A stretch of 64,000 nucleotides of DNA from Chamaea fasciata (GCA_029207755.1 JARCOQ010000066.1:186001-250000); one strand, 5' to 3'. Positions 1 to 11,965 are shown, counted from the first letter of the stretch. A program made the numbers and translations. The notes: generated from the sequence alone by a model not told the origin.

Positions 1-1126
1 ATCTGGGAAAGTATCCATCTGGATACGTGGCTGTGCTGTCCATTCATACCAGGCTCCATCTACAGACCCATGCATGACTCCTGTGTCCATCAAGAACAGC
101 GTGCATCCAGAGTGGGATCCATGGCTTTGGCGTCCATCCAGATCATTATCCATCTGGAGCAGTGTCCACTTTGCATCCATGGCTATGCTGTCTATCTGTA
201 CCAGGGTCCATCCACAGTGGGATCCATGGCTCTGGTGTCCATCCAGACCACTGTGCAGTTGGGATCCACGGCTCTGGTGTCCGTCTGGATGCGTGGCTGT
301 GCTGTCCATTCAAACCAGGCTCCATCCACAGAGGGATGCATGGCTCTTGTGTCCATCACGAGTAGTGTGCATTCAGAGTGGGATCCATGGCTCTGGTGTC
401 CATCCAGACCAGTGTCAAGCTGGGATCCATAGCTCTTTTGTCTATTCAGGCAAGCGTCCATCCAGAGTGGAAGCCAGGGTTCTGCTGTCTATCCTGACCA
501 GTGTCCATCCAGAGCGGACACCATTACTCTGGTGTGCATCTCTACCTGCGTCCATCCACAGTGGCATCCATTGCTCTGGTGTCCATCCTGACCACTGTCA
601 ATCCACTGTGGGATCCATGGCTCTGGGGTCTATTCACAGCAGCGTCCGTCTAGATTGGGATCCGTGGCTCTTATGTCCATCCAAACCAGTATCCATCCAC
701 AGTGGCATCCATTGCTCTGGTGTCCATCCACAGCAGTGTCCAGCTGGAATCCATGGCTCTGGCGTCCGTCAAGACCAGTGTCCATTCATAGGGGAGCCAT
801 GGTCTGGTGCCCATCCAGACCACTGGCCATCCAGAGTGGGATCCATGCCTCGGGGTCTGGCAAGAGTCAATACAAGGTGGGAGGAATGGCTCTGGTCACC
901 ATCTAGACCACTGTCCTTCAGGACCAGTGTCCATCTCGAGTCGGATCCATGCCTCTGGTTGCTATCTCCACAAGTGTCCATCAAGGGTGGAATCCATGGC
1001 CCTTGTATCCATCCAGACCAGGCTCCAATTTGGATCCATGGCTCGGGTGTCCATCCAGACCAGCATCCATCCAGAGACGGATCCATGGCTCTGGAGTCTA
1101 TCCAGACTGGGATCCATCCAAAGTGG
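1..1126. repeat. B-type subfamily block (left part cut by window)
   Basis: B anchor TTGCTATCTCCACAAG at 959, with TCTCGAGTCGG upstream of it where A-type has TCTGGATTCGG. A run of short monomers near 60-190 includes CATGCATGACTCC and CACTTTGCATCC. Confidence 0.8.
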
Positions 1127-2005
1127 GATCCATGGCTCTGGTGTCCATCTGGAGCAGTATCCATCCAGAGTCCAATCCAAGACTCTGCTCTCCATCCAGA
1201 ACACAGTCAAGCTGGGATCCAAGGCTCTGATGTCTATCCATACCAGTGTCCATCCACAGTGGGATCCATGGCACTGGTGTCCATCGAGACCACTGTCCAG
1301 TTGGGATCCACGGCTCTGGTGTCCATCTGGATGCGTGGCTGTGCTGTCCATTCAAACCAGGCTCCATCCACAGAGGGATGCATGGCTCTTGTGTCCATCA
1401 CGAGTAGTGTGCATTCAGAGTGGGATTCATGGCTCTGGTGTCCATCCAGACCAGTGTCAAGCTGGGATCCATAGCTCTTTTGTCTATTCAGGCAAGCGTC
1501 CATCCAGAGTGGAAGCCAGGGTTCTGCTGTCTATCCAGACCAGTGTCCATCCAGAGCGGACACCATTACTCTGGTGTGCATCTCTACCTGCGTCCATCCA
1601 CAGTGGCATCCATTGCTCTGGTGTCCATCCTGACCACTGTCAATCCACTGTGGGATCCATGGCTCTGGGGTCTATTCACAGCAGCGTCCATCCAGATTGG
1701 GATCCATGGCTCTTATGTCCATCCAAACCAGTGTCCATCCACAGTGGCATCCATGGCTCAGGTGTCCATCCACACCAGTGTCCAGCTGGAATCCATGGCT
1801 CTGGCGTCCATCTAGACCAGTGTCCATTCATAGGGGATCCATGGTCTGGGGCCCATCCAGACCACTGGCCATCCAGAGTGGGATCCATGCCTCGGGGTCT
1901 GGCAAGACCACTATCAATACAAGGTGGGAGGAATGGCTCTGGTCACCATCCGGACCAGTGTCCATCTGGACCAGTCTCCATCTGGATTCGGATCTATGAC
2001 TCTGG
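1..2005. repeat. Partial composite HOR: tail of a B-type long unit
   Basis: Position 1 (ATCTGGGAAAGTATCC) corresponds to 3,456, 38,868, 51,280 and 61,818, and from there to the next HOR anchor the layout is the same as in the 2,973-bp units. The segment is 2,005 bp against 2,004 bp there. The extra base lies in GGATCCATGGCTCGGG near 1,035, which the three right-hand copies have as GGATCCAGGCTCGGG. It starts as B-type and returns to A-type near 1,126, then includes the six-monomer block (about 1,256-1,552). Confidence 0.85.
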
Positions 2006-2869
2006 TTGCTAACTGGAGCAGTATCCATCCAGAGTGGAATCCATGGCCCTTGCATCCATCCAGAACAGGTTCCAATTTGGATCTATGGCTCTTGTGTCCA
2101 TCCAGAACTGTGTCCATCCAGAGACGGATCCATGGCTCTGGAGTCCATCCAGACCAGTATCCACCAAGAGTGGGATCCATGGCTCTGCGTTCCATCTGGA
2201 GCAGTATCCATCCAGAGTCCAATCCAAGACTCTGCTGTCCATCTGGAGCAGTATCCATCCAGAGTCCAATCCAAGACTCTGCTCTCCATCCAGAACACAG
2301 TCAAGCTGGGATCCAAGGCTCTGATGTCTATCCATACCAGTGTCCATCCACAGTGGGATCCATGGCACTGGTGTCCATCGAGACCACTGTCCAGTTGGGA
2401 TCCACGGCTCTGGTGTCCATCTGGATGCGTGGCTGTGCTGTCCATTCAAACCAGGCTCCATCCACAGAGGGATGCATGGCTCTTGTGTCCATCACGAGTA
2501 GTGTGCATTCAGAGTGGGATCCATGGCTCTGGTGTCCATCCAGACCAGTGTCAAGCTGGGATCCATAGCTCTTTTGTCTATTCAGGCAAGCGTCCATCCA
2601 GAGTGGAAGTCAGGGTTCTGCTGTCTATCCAGACCAGTGTCCATCCAGAGCGGACACCATTACTCTGGTGTGCATCTCTACCTGCGTCCATCCACAGTGG
2701 CATCCATTGCTCTGGTGTCCATCCTGACCACTGTCAATCCACTGTGGGATCCATGGCTCTGGTGTCTATTCACAGCAGCGTCCATCCAGATTGGGATCCG
2801 TGGCTCTTATGTCCATCCAAACCAGTATCCATCCACAGTGGCATCCATTGCTCTGGTGTCCATCCACAC

Positions 2870-4565
2870 CAGTGTCCAGCTGGAGTCATTGGTTCTGGCA
2901 TCCATCTAGGCCAGTGTCCATTGATAGGGGAGCCATGGTCTGGTGCCCATCCAGACCACTGGCCATCCAGAGTGGGATCCATGCCTCGGGGTCTGGCAAG
3001 AGTCAATACAAGGTGGGAGGAATGGCTCTGGTCACCATCTAGACTACTGTCCTTCAGCACCAGTGTCCATCTCGAGTCGGATCCATGCCTCTGGTTGCTA
3101 TCTCCACAAGTGTCCATCAAGAGTGGAATCCATGGCCCTTGTATCCATCCAGACCAGGCTCCAATTTGGATCCATGGCTCGGGTGTCCATCCAGACCAGC
3201 ATCCATCCAGAGAAGGATCCATGGCTCTGGAGTCTATTTAGAACAGAGTAAAGCTGGGATCCAAGGCTCTGAGGTGCATCCATACCAGTGTCCATCCACA
3301 GTGGGATCCATGGCTCTGGACTCTATTTAGAACAGAGTAAAGCTGGGATCCAAGGCTCTGAGGTCTATCCATACCAGTGTCCATCCACAGTGGGATCCAT
3401 TGCTCTGGTTTCCATCCAGACCACTGTCCACTTGAGATCCAAGGCTCTGCTATCCATCTGGGAAAGTATCCATCTGGATACGTGGCTGTGCTGTCCATTC
3501 ATACCAGGCTCCATCTACAGACCCATGCATGACTCCTGTGTCCATCAAGAACAGCGTGCATCCAGAGTGGGATCCATGGCTTTGGCGTCCATCCAGATCA
3601 TTATCCATCTGGAGCAGTGTCCACTTTGCATCCATGGCTAAGCTGTCTATCTGTACCAGGGTCCATCCACAGTGGGATCCATGGCTCTGGTGTCCATCCA
3701 GACCACTGTCCAGTTGGGATCCACGGCTCTGGTGTCCATCTGGATGCGTGGCTGTGCTGTCCATTCAAACCAGGCTCCATCCACAGAGGGATGCATGGCT
3801 CTTGTGTCCATCACGAGTAGTGTGCATTCAGAGTGGGATCCATGGCTCTGGTGTCCATCCAGACCAGTGTCAAGCTGGGATCCATAGCTCTTTTGTCTAT
3901 TCAGGCAAGCGTCCATCCAGAGTGGAAGCCAGGGTTCTGGTGTCTATCCTGACCAGTGTCCATCCAGAGCGGACACCATTACTCTGGTGTGCATCTCTAC
4001 CTGTGTCCATCCACAGTGGCATCCATTGCTCTGGTGTCCATCCTGACCACTGTCAATCCACTGTGGGATCCATGACTCTGGGGTCTATTCACAGCAGCGT
4101 CCGTCTAGATTGGGATCCGTGGCTCTTATGTCCATCCAAACCAGTATCCATCCACAGTGGCATCCATTGCTCTGGTGTCCATCCACAGCAGTGTCCAGCT
4201 GGAATCCATGGCTCTGGCGTCCGTCAAGACCAGTGTCCATTCATAGGGGAGCCATGGTCTGGTGCCCATCCAGACCACTGGCCATCCAGAGTGGGATCCA
4301 TGCCTCGGGGTCTGGCAAGAGTCAATACAAGGTGGGAGGAATGGCTCTGGTCACCATCTAGTACTGTCCTTCAGCACCAGTGTCCATCTCGAGTGGAATC
4401 CATGCCTCCGGTTGCTATCTCCACAAGTGTCCATCAAGAGTGGAATCCATGGCCCTTGTATCCATCCAGACCATGCTCCAATTTGGATCCATGGCTGGGG
4501 TGTCCATCCAGACCAGCATCCATCCAGAGACGGATCCATGGCTCTGGAGTCTATCCAGACTGGGA
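2870..4565. repeat. B-type subfamily block, two B anchors
   Basis: Anchors at 3,095 and 4,412. Entry is marked by GGAGTCATTGGTTCTGG near 2,881. The first anchor is followed by GGTTGCTATCTCC with CTCTGGTTGC, the second by CTCCGGTTGC. These are two B sub-variants. Confidence 0.78.
3232..3409. repeat. Local 89-bp direct duplication
   Basis: TCTATTTAGAACAGAG recurs at a distance of 89 bp (3,232 and 3,321), followed in both by TAAAGCTGGGATCC and a GGTGCATCC/GGTCTATCC monomer. The length equals one 42-bp plus one 47-bp monomer. The other B-type copies (near 38,734, 51,146 and 61,684) have one copy only. Confidence 0.85.
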
Positions 4566-5240
4566 TCCATCCAAAGTGGGATCCATGGCTCTGGTGTCCA
4601 TCTGGAGCAGTATCCATCCAGAGTCCAATCCAAGACTCTGCTCTCCATCCAGAACACAGTCAAGCTGGGATCCAAGGCTCTGATGTCTATCCATACCAGT
4701 GTCCATCCACAGTGGGATCCATGGCACTGGTGTCCATCGAGACCACTGTCCAGTTGGGATCCACGGCTCTGGTGTACATCTGGATGCGTGGCTGTGCTGT
4801 CCATTCAAACCAGGCTCCATCCACAGAGGGATGCATGGCTCTTGTGTCCATCACGAGTAGTGTGCATTCAGAGTGGGATTCATGGCTCTGGTGTCCATCC
4901 AGACCAGTGTCAAGCTGGGATCCATAGCTCTTTTGTCTATTCAGGCAAGCGTCCATCCAGAGTGGAAGCCAGGCTTCTGCTGTCTATCCAGACCAGTGTC
5001 CATCCAGAGCGGACACCATTACTCTGGTGTGCATCTCTACCTGCGTCCATCCACAGTGGCATCCATTGCTCTGGTGTCCATCCTGACCACTGTCAATCCA
5101 CTGTGGGATCCATGGCTCTGGGGTCTATTCACAGCAGCGTCCATCCAGATTGGGATCCGTGGCTCTTATGTCCATCCAAACCAGTGTCCATCCACAGTGG
5201 CATCCATGGCTCTGGTGTCCATCCACACCAGTGTCCAGCT

Positions 5241-5282
5241 GGAATCCATGGCTCTGGTGTCCATCCTCACCAGTGTCCAGCT
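5241..5282. repeat. Additional 42-bp monomer (839-bp-class marker)
   Basis: An extra GGAATCCATGG monomer with CATCCTCACCAG, next to a near-identical one. The same insertion is at 9,815-9,856, 15,186-15,227, 18,213-18,254, 26,225-26,266, 28,158-28,199 and 31,982-32,023. None is seen to the right of 32,023. Confidence 0.88.
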
Positions 5283-5500
5283 GGAATCCATGGCTCTGGC
5301 GTCCATCTAGACCAGTGTCCATTCATAGGAGATCCATGGTCTGGGGCCCATCCAGACCACTGGCCATCCAGAGTGGGATCCATGCCTCGGGGTCTGGCAA
5401 GACCACTATCAATACAAGGTGGGAGGAATGGCTCTGGTCACCATCCGGACCAGTGTCCATCTGGACCAGTCTCCATCTGGATTCAGATCTATGACTCTGG

Positions 5501-6594
5501 TTGCTAACTGGAGCAGTATCCATCCAGAGTGGACTCCATGGCCCATGCATCCATCCAGAACAGGTTCCAATTTGGATCTATGGCTCTTGTGTCCATCCAG
5601 AACTGTGTCCATCCAGAGACGGATCCATGGCTCTGGAGTCCATCCAGACCAGTATCCACCAACAGTGGGATCCATGGCTCTGCGTTCCATCTGGAGCAGT
5701 ATCCATCCAGAGTCCAATCCAAGACTCTGCTGTCCATCTGGAGCAGTATCCATCCAGAGTCCAATCCAAGACTCTGCTCTCCATCCAGAACACAGTCAAG
5801 CTGGGATCCAAGGCTCTGATGTCTATCCATACCAGTGTCCATCCACAGTGGGATCCATGGCACTGGTGTCCATCGAGACCACTGTCCAGTTGGGATCCAC
5901 GGCTCTGGTGTCCATCTGGATGCGTTGCTGTGCTGTCCATTCAAACCAGGCTCCATCCACAGAGGGATGCATGGCTCTTGTGTCCATCACGAGTAGTGTG
6001 CATTCAGAGTGGGATTCATGGCTCTGGTGTCCATCCAGACCAGTGTCAAGCTGGGATCCATAGCTCTTTTGTCTATTCAGGCAAGCGTCCATCCAGAGTG
6101 GAAGCCAGGGTTCTGCTGTCTATCCAGACCAGTGTCCATCCAGAGCGGACACCATTACTCTGGTGTGCATCTCTACCTGCGTCCATCCACAGTGGCATCC
6201 ATTGCTCTGGTGTCCATCCTGACCACTGTCAATCCACTGTGGGATCCATGGCTCTGGGGTCTATTCACAGCAGCGTCCATCCAGATTGGGATCCGTGGCT
6301 CTTATGTCCATCCAAACCAGTGTCCATCCACAGTGGCATCCATGGCTCTGGTGTCCATCCACACCAGTGTCCAGCTGGAATCCATGGCTCTGGCGTCCAT
6401 CTAGACCAGTGTCCATTCATAGGGGATCCATGGTCTGGGGCCCATCCAGACCACTGGCCATCCAGAGTGGGATGCATGCCTCGGGGTCTGGCAAGACCAC
6501 TATCAATACAAGGTGGGAGGAATGGCTCTGGTCACCATCCGGACCAGTGTCCATCTGGACCAGTCTCCATCTGGATTCGGATCTATGACTCTGG
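5501..6594. repeat. HOR unit, 1,094-bp class (reference unit, 23 monomers)
   Basis: I used this copy to parse the unit into 23 monomers. From 5,531 they run: variant GGACTCC, GGATCTATGG, two GGATCC monomers, a CCAATCCAAG pair, GGATCCAAGG, then the six-monomer block, then GGACACC, GGCATCCATTG, GGATCC, GGATCCGTGG, GGCATCC, GGAATCC, GGATCCATGGTC, GGATGCATGCC, GGAGGAATGG and GGATTCGG. Private marks shared only with the unit at 10,075 are GGACTCC (5,534) and CAGATCTATG near 5,484 just upstream. It also has GCCCATGCAT (offset 45) and GCGTTGCTGTG. Confidence 0.93.
5846..6142. repeat. Six-monomer 297-bp block (present in 1,094-bp units, absent from 797-bp units)
   Basis: Representative copy. It runs from monomer 8 (GGATCCATGGCACTGG) to monomer 13 (GGAAGCCAGGGTTC). 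Monomer 9 is oversized at 72 bp because of an inserted stretch containing GCGTTGCTGTGCTGTCC. The block is flanked by TATCCA(T/G)ACCAGTGTCC: the left copy at 5,824 has T and the right copy at 6,121 has G. In 797-bp units only one copy remains and it has the T, so the exchange took place in the 15 bp after that base. Confidence 0.88.
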
Positions 6595-7391
6595 TTGCTA
6601 ACTGGAGCAGTATCCATCCAGAGTGGAATCCATGGCCCTTGCATCCATCCAGAACAGGTTCCAATTTGGATCTATGGCTCTTGTGTCCATCCAGAACTGT
6701 GTCCATCCAGAGACGGATCCATGGCTCTGGAGTCCATCCAGACCAGTATCCACCAACAGTGGGATCCATGGCTCTGCGTTCCATCTGGAGCAGTATCCAT
6801 CCAGAGTCCAATCCAAGACTCTGCTGTCCATCTGGAGCAGTATCCATCCAGAGTCCAATCCAAGACTCTGCTCTCCATCCAGAACACAGTCAAGCTGGGA
6901 TCCAAGGCTCTGATGTCTATCCATACCAGTGTCCATCCAGAGCGGACACCATTACTCGGGTGTGCATCTCTACCTGCGTCCATCCACAGTGGCATCCATT
7001 GCTCTGGTGTCCATCCTGACCACTGTCAATCCACTGTGGGATCCATGGCTCTGGGGTCTATTCACAGCAGCGTCCATCCAGATTGGGATCCGTGGCTCTT
7101 ATGTCCATCCAAACCAGTGTCCATCCACAGTGGCATCCATTGCTCTGGTGTCCATCCACACCAGTGTCCAGCTGGAATCCATGGCTCTGGCGTCCATCTA
7201 GACCAGTGTCCATTCATAGGGGATCCATGGTCTGGGGCCCATCCAGACCACTGGCCATCCAGAGTGGGATGCATGCCTCGGGGTCTGGCAAGACCACTAT
7301 CAATACAAGGTGGGAGGAATGGCTCTGGTCACCATCCGGACCAGTGTCCATCTGGACCAGTCTCCATCTGGATTCGGATCTATGACTCTGG
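6595..7391. repeat. HOR unit, 797-bp class
   Basis: Lacks the six-monomer block: TCTATCCATACCAGTGTCC runs straight into AGAGCGGACACC. It has TTACTCGGG instead of TTACTCTGG at 6,958 and AACAGTGGG at offset 163. Confidence 0.93.
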
Positions 7392-10074
7392 TTGCTAACT
7401 GGAGCAGTATCCATCCAGAGTGGAATCCATGGCCCTTTCATCCATCCAGAACAGGTTCCAATTTGGATCTATGGCTCTTGTGTCCATCCAGAACTGTGTC
7501 CATCCAGGGACGGATCCATGGCTCTGGAGTCCATCCAGACCAGTATCCACCAAGAGTGGGATCCATGGCTCTGCGTTCCATCTGGAGCAGTATCCATCCA
7601 GAGTCCAATCCAAGACTCTGCTGTCCATCTGGAGCAGTATCCATCCAGAGTCCAATCCAAGACTCTGCTCTCCATCCAGAACACAGTCAAGCTGGGATCC
7701 ATAGCTCTGATGTCTATCCATACCAGTGTCCATCCACAGTGGGATCCATGGCACTGGTGTCCATCGAGACCACTGTCCAGTTGGGATCCACGGCTCTGGT
7801 GTCCATCTGGATGCGTTGCTGTGCTGTCCATTCAAACCAGGCTCCATCCACAGAGGGATGCATGGCTCTTGTGTCCATCACGAGTAGTGTGCATTCAGAG
7901 TGGGATTCATGGCTCTGGTGTCCATCCAGACCAGTGTCAAGCTGGGATCCATAGCTCTTTTGTCTATTCAGGCAAGCGTCCATCCAGAGTGGAAGCCAGG
8001 GTTCTGCTGTCTATCCAGACCAGTGTCCATCCAGAGCGGACACCATTACTCGGGTGTGCATCTCTACCTGCGTCCATCCACAGTGGCATCCATTGCCCTG
8101 GTGTCCATCCTGACCACTGTCAATCCACTGTGGGATCCATGGCTCTGGTGTCTATTCACAGCAGCGTCCATCCAGATTGGGATCCGTGGCTCTTATGTCC
8201 ATCCAAACCAGTGTCCATCCACAGTGGCATCCATGGCTCTGGTGTCCATCCACACCAGTGTCCAGCTGGAATCCATGGCTCTGGCGTCCATCTAGACCAG
8301 TGTCCACCAACAGTGGGATCCATGGCTCTGCGTTCCATCTGGAGCAGTATCCATCCAGAGTCCAATCCAAGACTCTGGTGTCCATCTGGAGCAGTATCCA
8401 TCCAGAGTCCAATCCAAGACTCTGCTGTCCATCTGGAGCAGTATCCATCCAGAGTCCAATCCAAGACTCTGCTCTCCATCCAGAACACAGTCAAGCTGGG
8501 ATCCAAGGCTCTGATGTCTATCCATACCAGTGTCCATCCAGAGCGGACACCATTACTCTGGTGTGCATCTCTACCTGTGTCCATCCACAGTGGCATCCAT
8601 TGCTCTGGTGTCCATCCTGACCACTGTCAATCCACTGTGGGATCCATGACTCTGGGGTCTATTCACAGCAGCGTCCGTCTAGATTGGGATCCGTGGCTCT
8701 TATGTCCATCCAAACCAGTATCCATCCACAGTGGCATCCATTGCTCTGGTGTCCATCCACAGCAGTGTCCAGCTGGAATCCATGGCTCTGGCGTCCGTCA
8801 AGACCAGTGTCCATTGATAGGGGAGCCATGGTCTGGTGCCCATCCAGACCACTGGCCATCCAGAGTGGGATCCATGCCTCGGGGTCTGGCAAGAGTCAAT
8901 ACAAGGTGGGAGGAATGGCTCTGGTCACCATCTAGTACTGTCCTTCAGCACCAGTGTCCATCTCGAGTCGAATCCATGCCTCCGGTTGCTATCTCCACAA
9001 GTGTCCATCAAGAGTGGAATCCATGGCCCTTGTATCCATCCAGACCAGGCTCCAATTTGGATCCATGGCTCGGGTGTCCATCCAGACCAGCATCCATCCA
9101 GAGACGGATCCATGGCTCTGGAGTCTATCCAGACTGGGATCCATCCAAAGTGGGATCCATGGCTCTGGTGTCCATCTGGAGCAGTATCCATCCAGAGTCC
9201 AATCCAAGACTCTGCTCTCCATCCAGAACACAGTCAAGCTGGGATCCAAGGCTCTGATGTCTATCCATACCAGTGTCCATCCACAGTGGGATCCATGGCA
9301 CTGGTGTCCATCGAGACCACTGTCCAGTTGGGATCCACGGCTCTGGTGTACATCTGGATGCGTGGCTGTGCTGTCCATTCAAACCAGGCTCCATCCACAG
9401 AGGGATGCATGGCTCTTGTGTCCATCACGAGTAGTGTGCATTCAGAGTGGGATTCATGGCTCTGGTGTCCATCCAGACCAGTGTCAAGCTGGGATCCATA
9501 GCTCTTTTGTCTATTCAGGCAAGCGTCCATCCAGAGTGGAAGCCAGGCTTCTGCTGTCTATCCAGACCAGTGTCCATCCAGAGCGGACACCATTACTCTG
9601 GTGTGCATCTCTACCTGCGTCCATCCACAGTGGCATCCATTGCTCTGGTGTCCATCCTGACCACTGTCAATCCACTGTGGGATCCATGGCTCTGGGGTCT
9701 ATTCACAGCAGCGTCCATCCAGATTGGGATCCGTGGCTCTTATGTCCATCCAAACCAGTGTCCATCCACAGTGGCATCCATGGCTCTGGTGTCCATCCAC
9801 ACCAGTGTCCAGCTGGAATCCATGGCTCTGGTGTCCATCCTCACCAGTGTCCAGCTGGAATCCATGGCTCTGGCGTCCATCTAGACCAGTGTCCATTCAT
9901 AGGAGATCCATGGTCTGGGGCCCATCCAGACCACTGGCCATCCAGAGTGGGATCCATGCCTCGGGGTCTGGCAAGACCACTATCAATACAAGGTGGGAGG
10001 AATGGCTCTGGTCACCATCCGGACCAGTGTCCATCTGGACCAGTCTCCATCTGGATTCAGATCTATGACTCTGG
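7392..10074. repeat. Composite HOR, 2,683 bp, with chimeric junction and B-type block
   Basis: Marks: GCCCTTTCATCC (offset 45 region), CCAGGGACGG, AAGAGTGGG, GGATCCATAGCTCTG at 7,698, TTACTCGGG and CATTGCCCTGG. At 8,293-8,306 the A-type monomer 19 jumps to monomer 3/4 of a unit, re-entering the CCAATCCAAG tandem, here three copies of the 47-bp monomer instead of two. A B-type block follows (about 8,535-9,140), then an A-type tail with one extra 42-bp monomer (9,815-9,856). Confidence 0.9.
8535..9140. repeat. B-type subfamily block, one anchor
   Basis: Anchor at 8,986. It has CATCTAGTACTGTCC (3-4 bases shorter than CATCTAGACCACTGTCC at 901-917) and CTCGAGTCGAATCC. Confidence 0.8.
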
Positions 10075-11168
10075 TTGCTAACTGGAGCAGTATCCATCCA
10101 GAGTGGACTCCATGGCCCATGCATCCATCCAGAACAGGTTCCAATTTGGATCTATGGCTCTTGTGTCCATCCAGAACTGTGTCCATCCAGAGACGGATCC
10201 ATGGCTCTGGAGTCCATCCAGACCAGTATCCACCAACAGTGGGATCCATGGCTCTGCGTTCCATCTGGAGCAGTATCCATCCAGAGTCCAATCCAAGACT
10301 CTGCTGTCCATCTGGAGCAGTATCCATCCAGAGTCCAATCCAAGACTCTGCTCTCCATCCAGAACACAGTCAAGCTGGGATCCAAGGCTCTGATGTCTAT
10401 CCATACCAGTGTCCATCCACAGTGGGATCCATGGCACTGGTGTCCATCGAGACCACTGTCCAGTTGGGATCCACGGCTCTGGTGTCCATCTGGATGCGTT
10501 GCTGTGCTGTCCATTCAAACCAGGCTCCATCCACAGAGGGATGCATGGCTCTTGTGTCCATCACGAGTAGTGTGCATTCAGAGTGGGATTCATGGCTCTG
10601 GTGTCCATCCAGACCAGTGTCAAGCTGGGATCCATAGCTCTTTTGTCTATTCAGGCAAGCGTCCATCCAGAGTGGAAGCCAGGGTTCTGCTGTCTATCCA
10701 GACCAGTGTCCATCCAGAGCGGACACCATTACTCTGGTGTGCATCTCTACCTGCGTCCATCCACAGTGGCATCCATTGCTCTGGTGTCCATCCTGACCAC
10801 TGTCAATCCACTGTGGGATCCATGGCTCTGGGGTCTATTCACAGCAGCGTCCATCCAGATTGGGATCCGTGGCTCTTATGTCCATCCAAACCAGTGTCCA
10901 TCCACAGTGGCATCCATGGCTCTGGTGTCCATCCACACCAGTGTCCAGCTGGAATCCATGGCTCTGGCGTCCATCTAGACCAGTGTCCATTCATAGGGGA
11001 TCCATGGTCTGGGGCCCATCCAGACCACTGGCCATCCAGAGTGGGATGCATGCCTCGGGGTCTGGCAAGACCACTATCAATACAAGGTGGGAGGAATGGC
11101 TCTGGTCACCATCCGGACCAGTGTCCATCTGGACCAGTCTCCATCTGGATTCGGATCTATGACTCTGG
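10075..11168. repeat. HOR unit, 1,094-bp class; twin of the unit at 5,501
   Basis: Carries the same rare GGACTCC and GCCCATGCAT changes as the unit 4,574 bp upstream, which identifies it as the second copy in the left super-repeat. Confidence 0.93.
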
Positions 11169-11965
11169 TTGCTAACTGGAGCAGTATCCATCCAGAGTGG
11201 AATCCATGGCCCTTGCATCCATCCAGAACAGGTTCCAATTTGGATCTATGGCTCTTGTGTCCATCCAGAACTGTGTCCATCCAGAGACGGATCCATGGCT
11301 CTGGAGTCCATCCAGACCAGTATCCACCAACAGTGGGATCCATGGCTCTGCGTTCCATCTGGAGCAGTATCCATCCAGAGTCCAATCCAAGACTCTGCTG
11401 TCCATCTGGAGCAGTATCCATCCAGAGTCCAATCCAAGACTCTGCTCTCCATCCAGAACACAGTCAAGCTGGGATCCAAGGCTCTGATGTCTATCCATAC
11501 CAGTGTCCATCCAGAGCGGACACCATTACTCGGGTGTGCATCTCTACCTGCGTCCATCCACAGTGGCATCCATTGCTCTGGTGTCCATCCTGACCACTGT
11601 CAATCCACTGTGGGATCCATGGCTCTGGGGTCTATTCACAGCAGCGTCCATCCAGATTGGGATCCGTGGCTCTTATGTCCATCCAAACCAGTGTCCATCC
11701 ACAGTGGCATCCATTGCTCTGGTGTCCATCCACACCAGTGTCCAGCTGGAATCCATGGCTCTGGCGTCCATCTAGACCAGTGTCCATTCATAGGGGATCC
11801 ATGGTCTGGGGCCCATCCAGACCACTGGCCATCCAGAGTGGGATGCATGCCTCGGGGTCTGGCAAGACCACTATCAATACAAGGTGGGAGGAATGGCTCT
11901 GGTCACCATCCGGACCAGTGTCCATCTGGACCAGTCTCCATCTGGATTCGGATCTATGACTCTGG
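11169..11965. repeat. HOR unit, 797-bp class; twin of the unit at 6,595
   Basis: Shares TTACTCGGG and AACAGTGGG with its twin. No private change was noticed in the translated comparison. Confidence 0.93.

Larger units (their letters stand above)
2006..5500. repeat. Composite HOR, 3,495 bp, A-type start with long B-type insert
   Basis: This is the longest anchor-to-anchor interval. It begins as an ordinary A-type unit with AAGAGTGGG at offset 163 and GCGTGGCTGTG in the six-monomer block, and switches to B-type near 2,870. It contains an 89-bp local duplication (about 3,232-3,409) and a second B anchor (TTGCTATCTCCACAAG at 4,412 after one at 3,095). It ends as A-type with one additional 42-bp monomer at 5,241-5,282 and CTTCTGCTG in place of GTTCTGCTG near 4,975. 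Confidence 0.85.

Noticed and set aside
150..190. Cysteine/histidine patterns in translations (for example CPLCIHG) as zinc-finger-like motifs
   Set aside because: Residues recur by monomer translation only, with no finger spacing kept from monomer to monomer.
364..400. Short inverted repeat CAGAG...CTCTG around GGATCC as a hairpin or cruciform
   Set aside because: The stem is only 5-6 bp with a loop of about 12, and the exact form is uncommon among monomers.
6575..6600. CENP-B box in the GATTCGGATCTATGAC stretch
   Set aside because: It contains TTCG, but the required A and CGGG at their fixed distance are missing.
7392..9257. 621-codon open reading frame conserved at 11,966, 20,364 and 23,005
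   Set aside because: Its conservation follows from duplication of the composite unit. It runs through A- and B-type DNA and a chimeric junction, and other frames are equally conserved.
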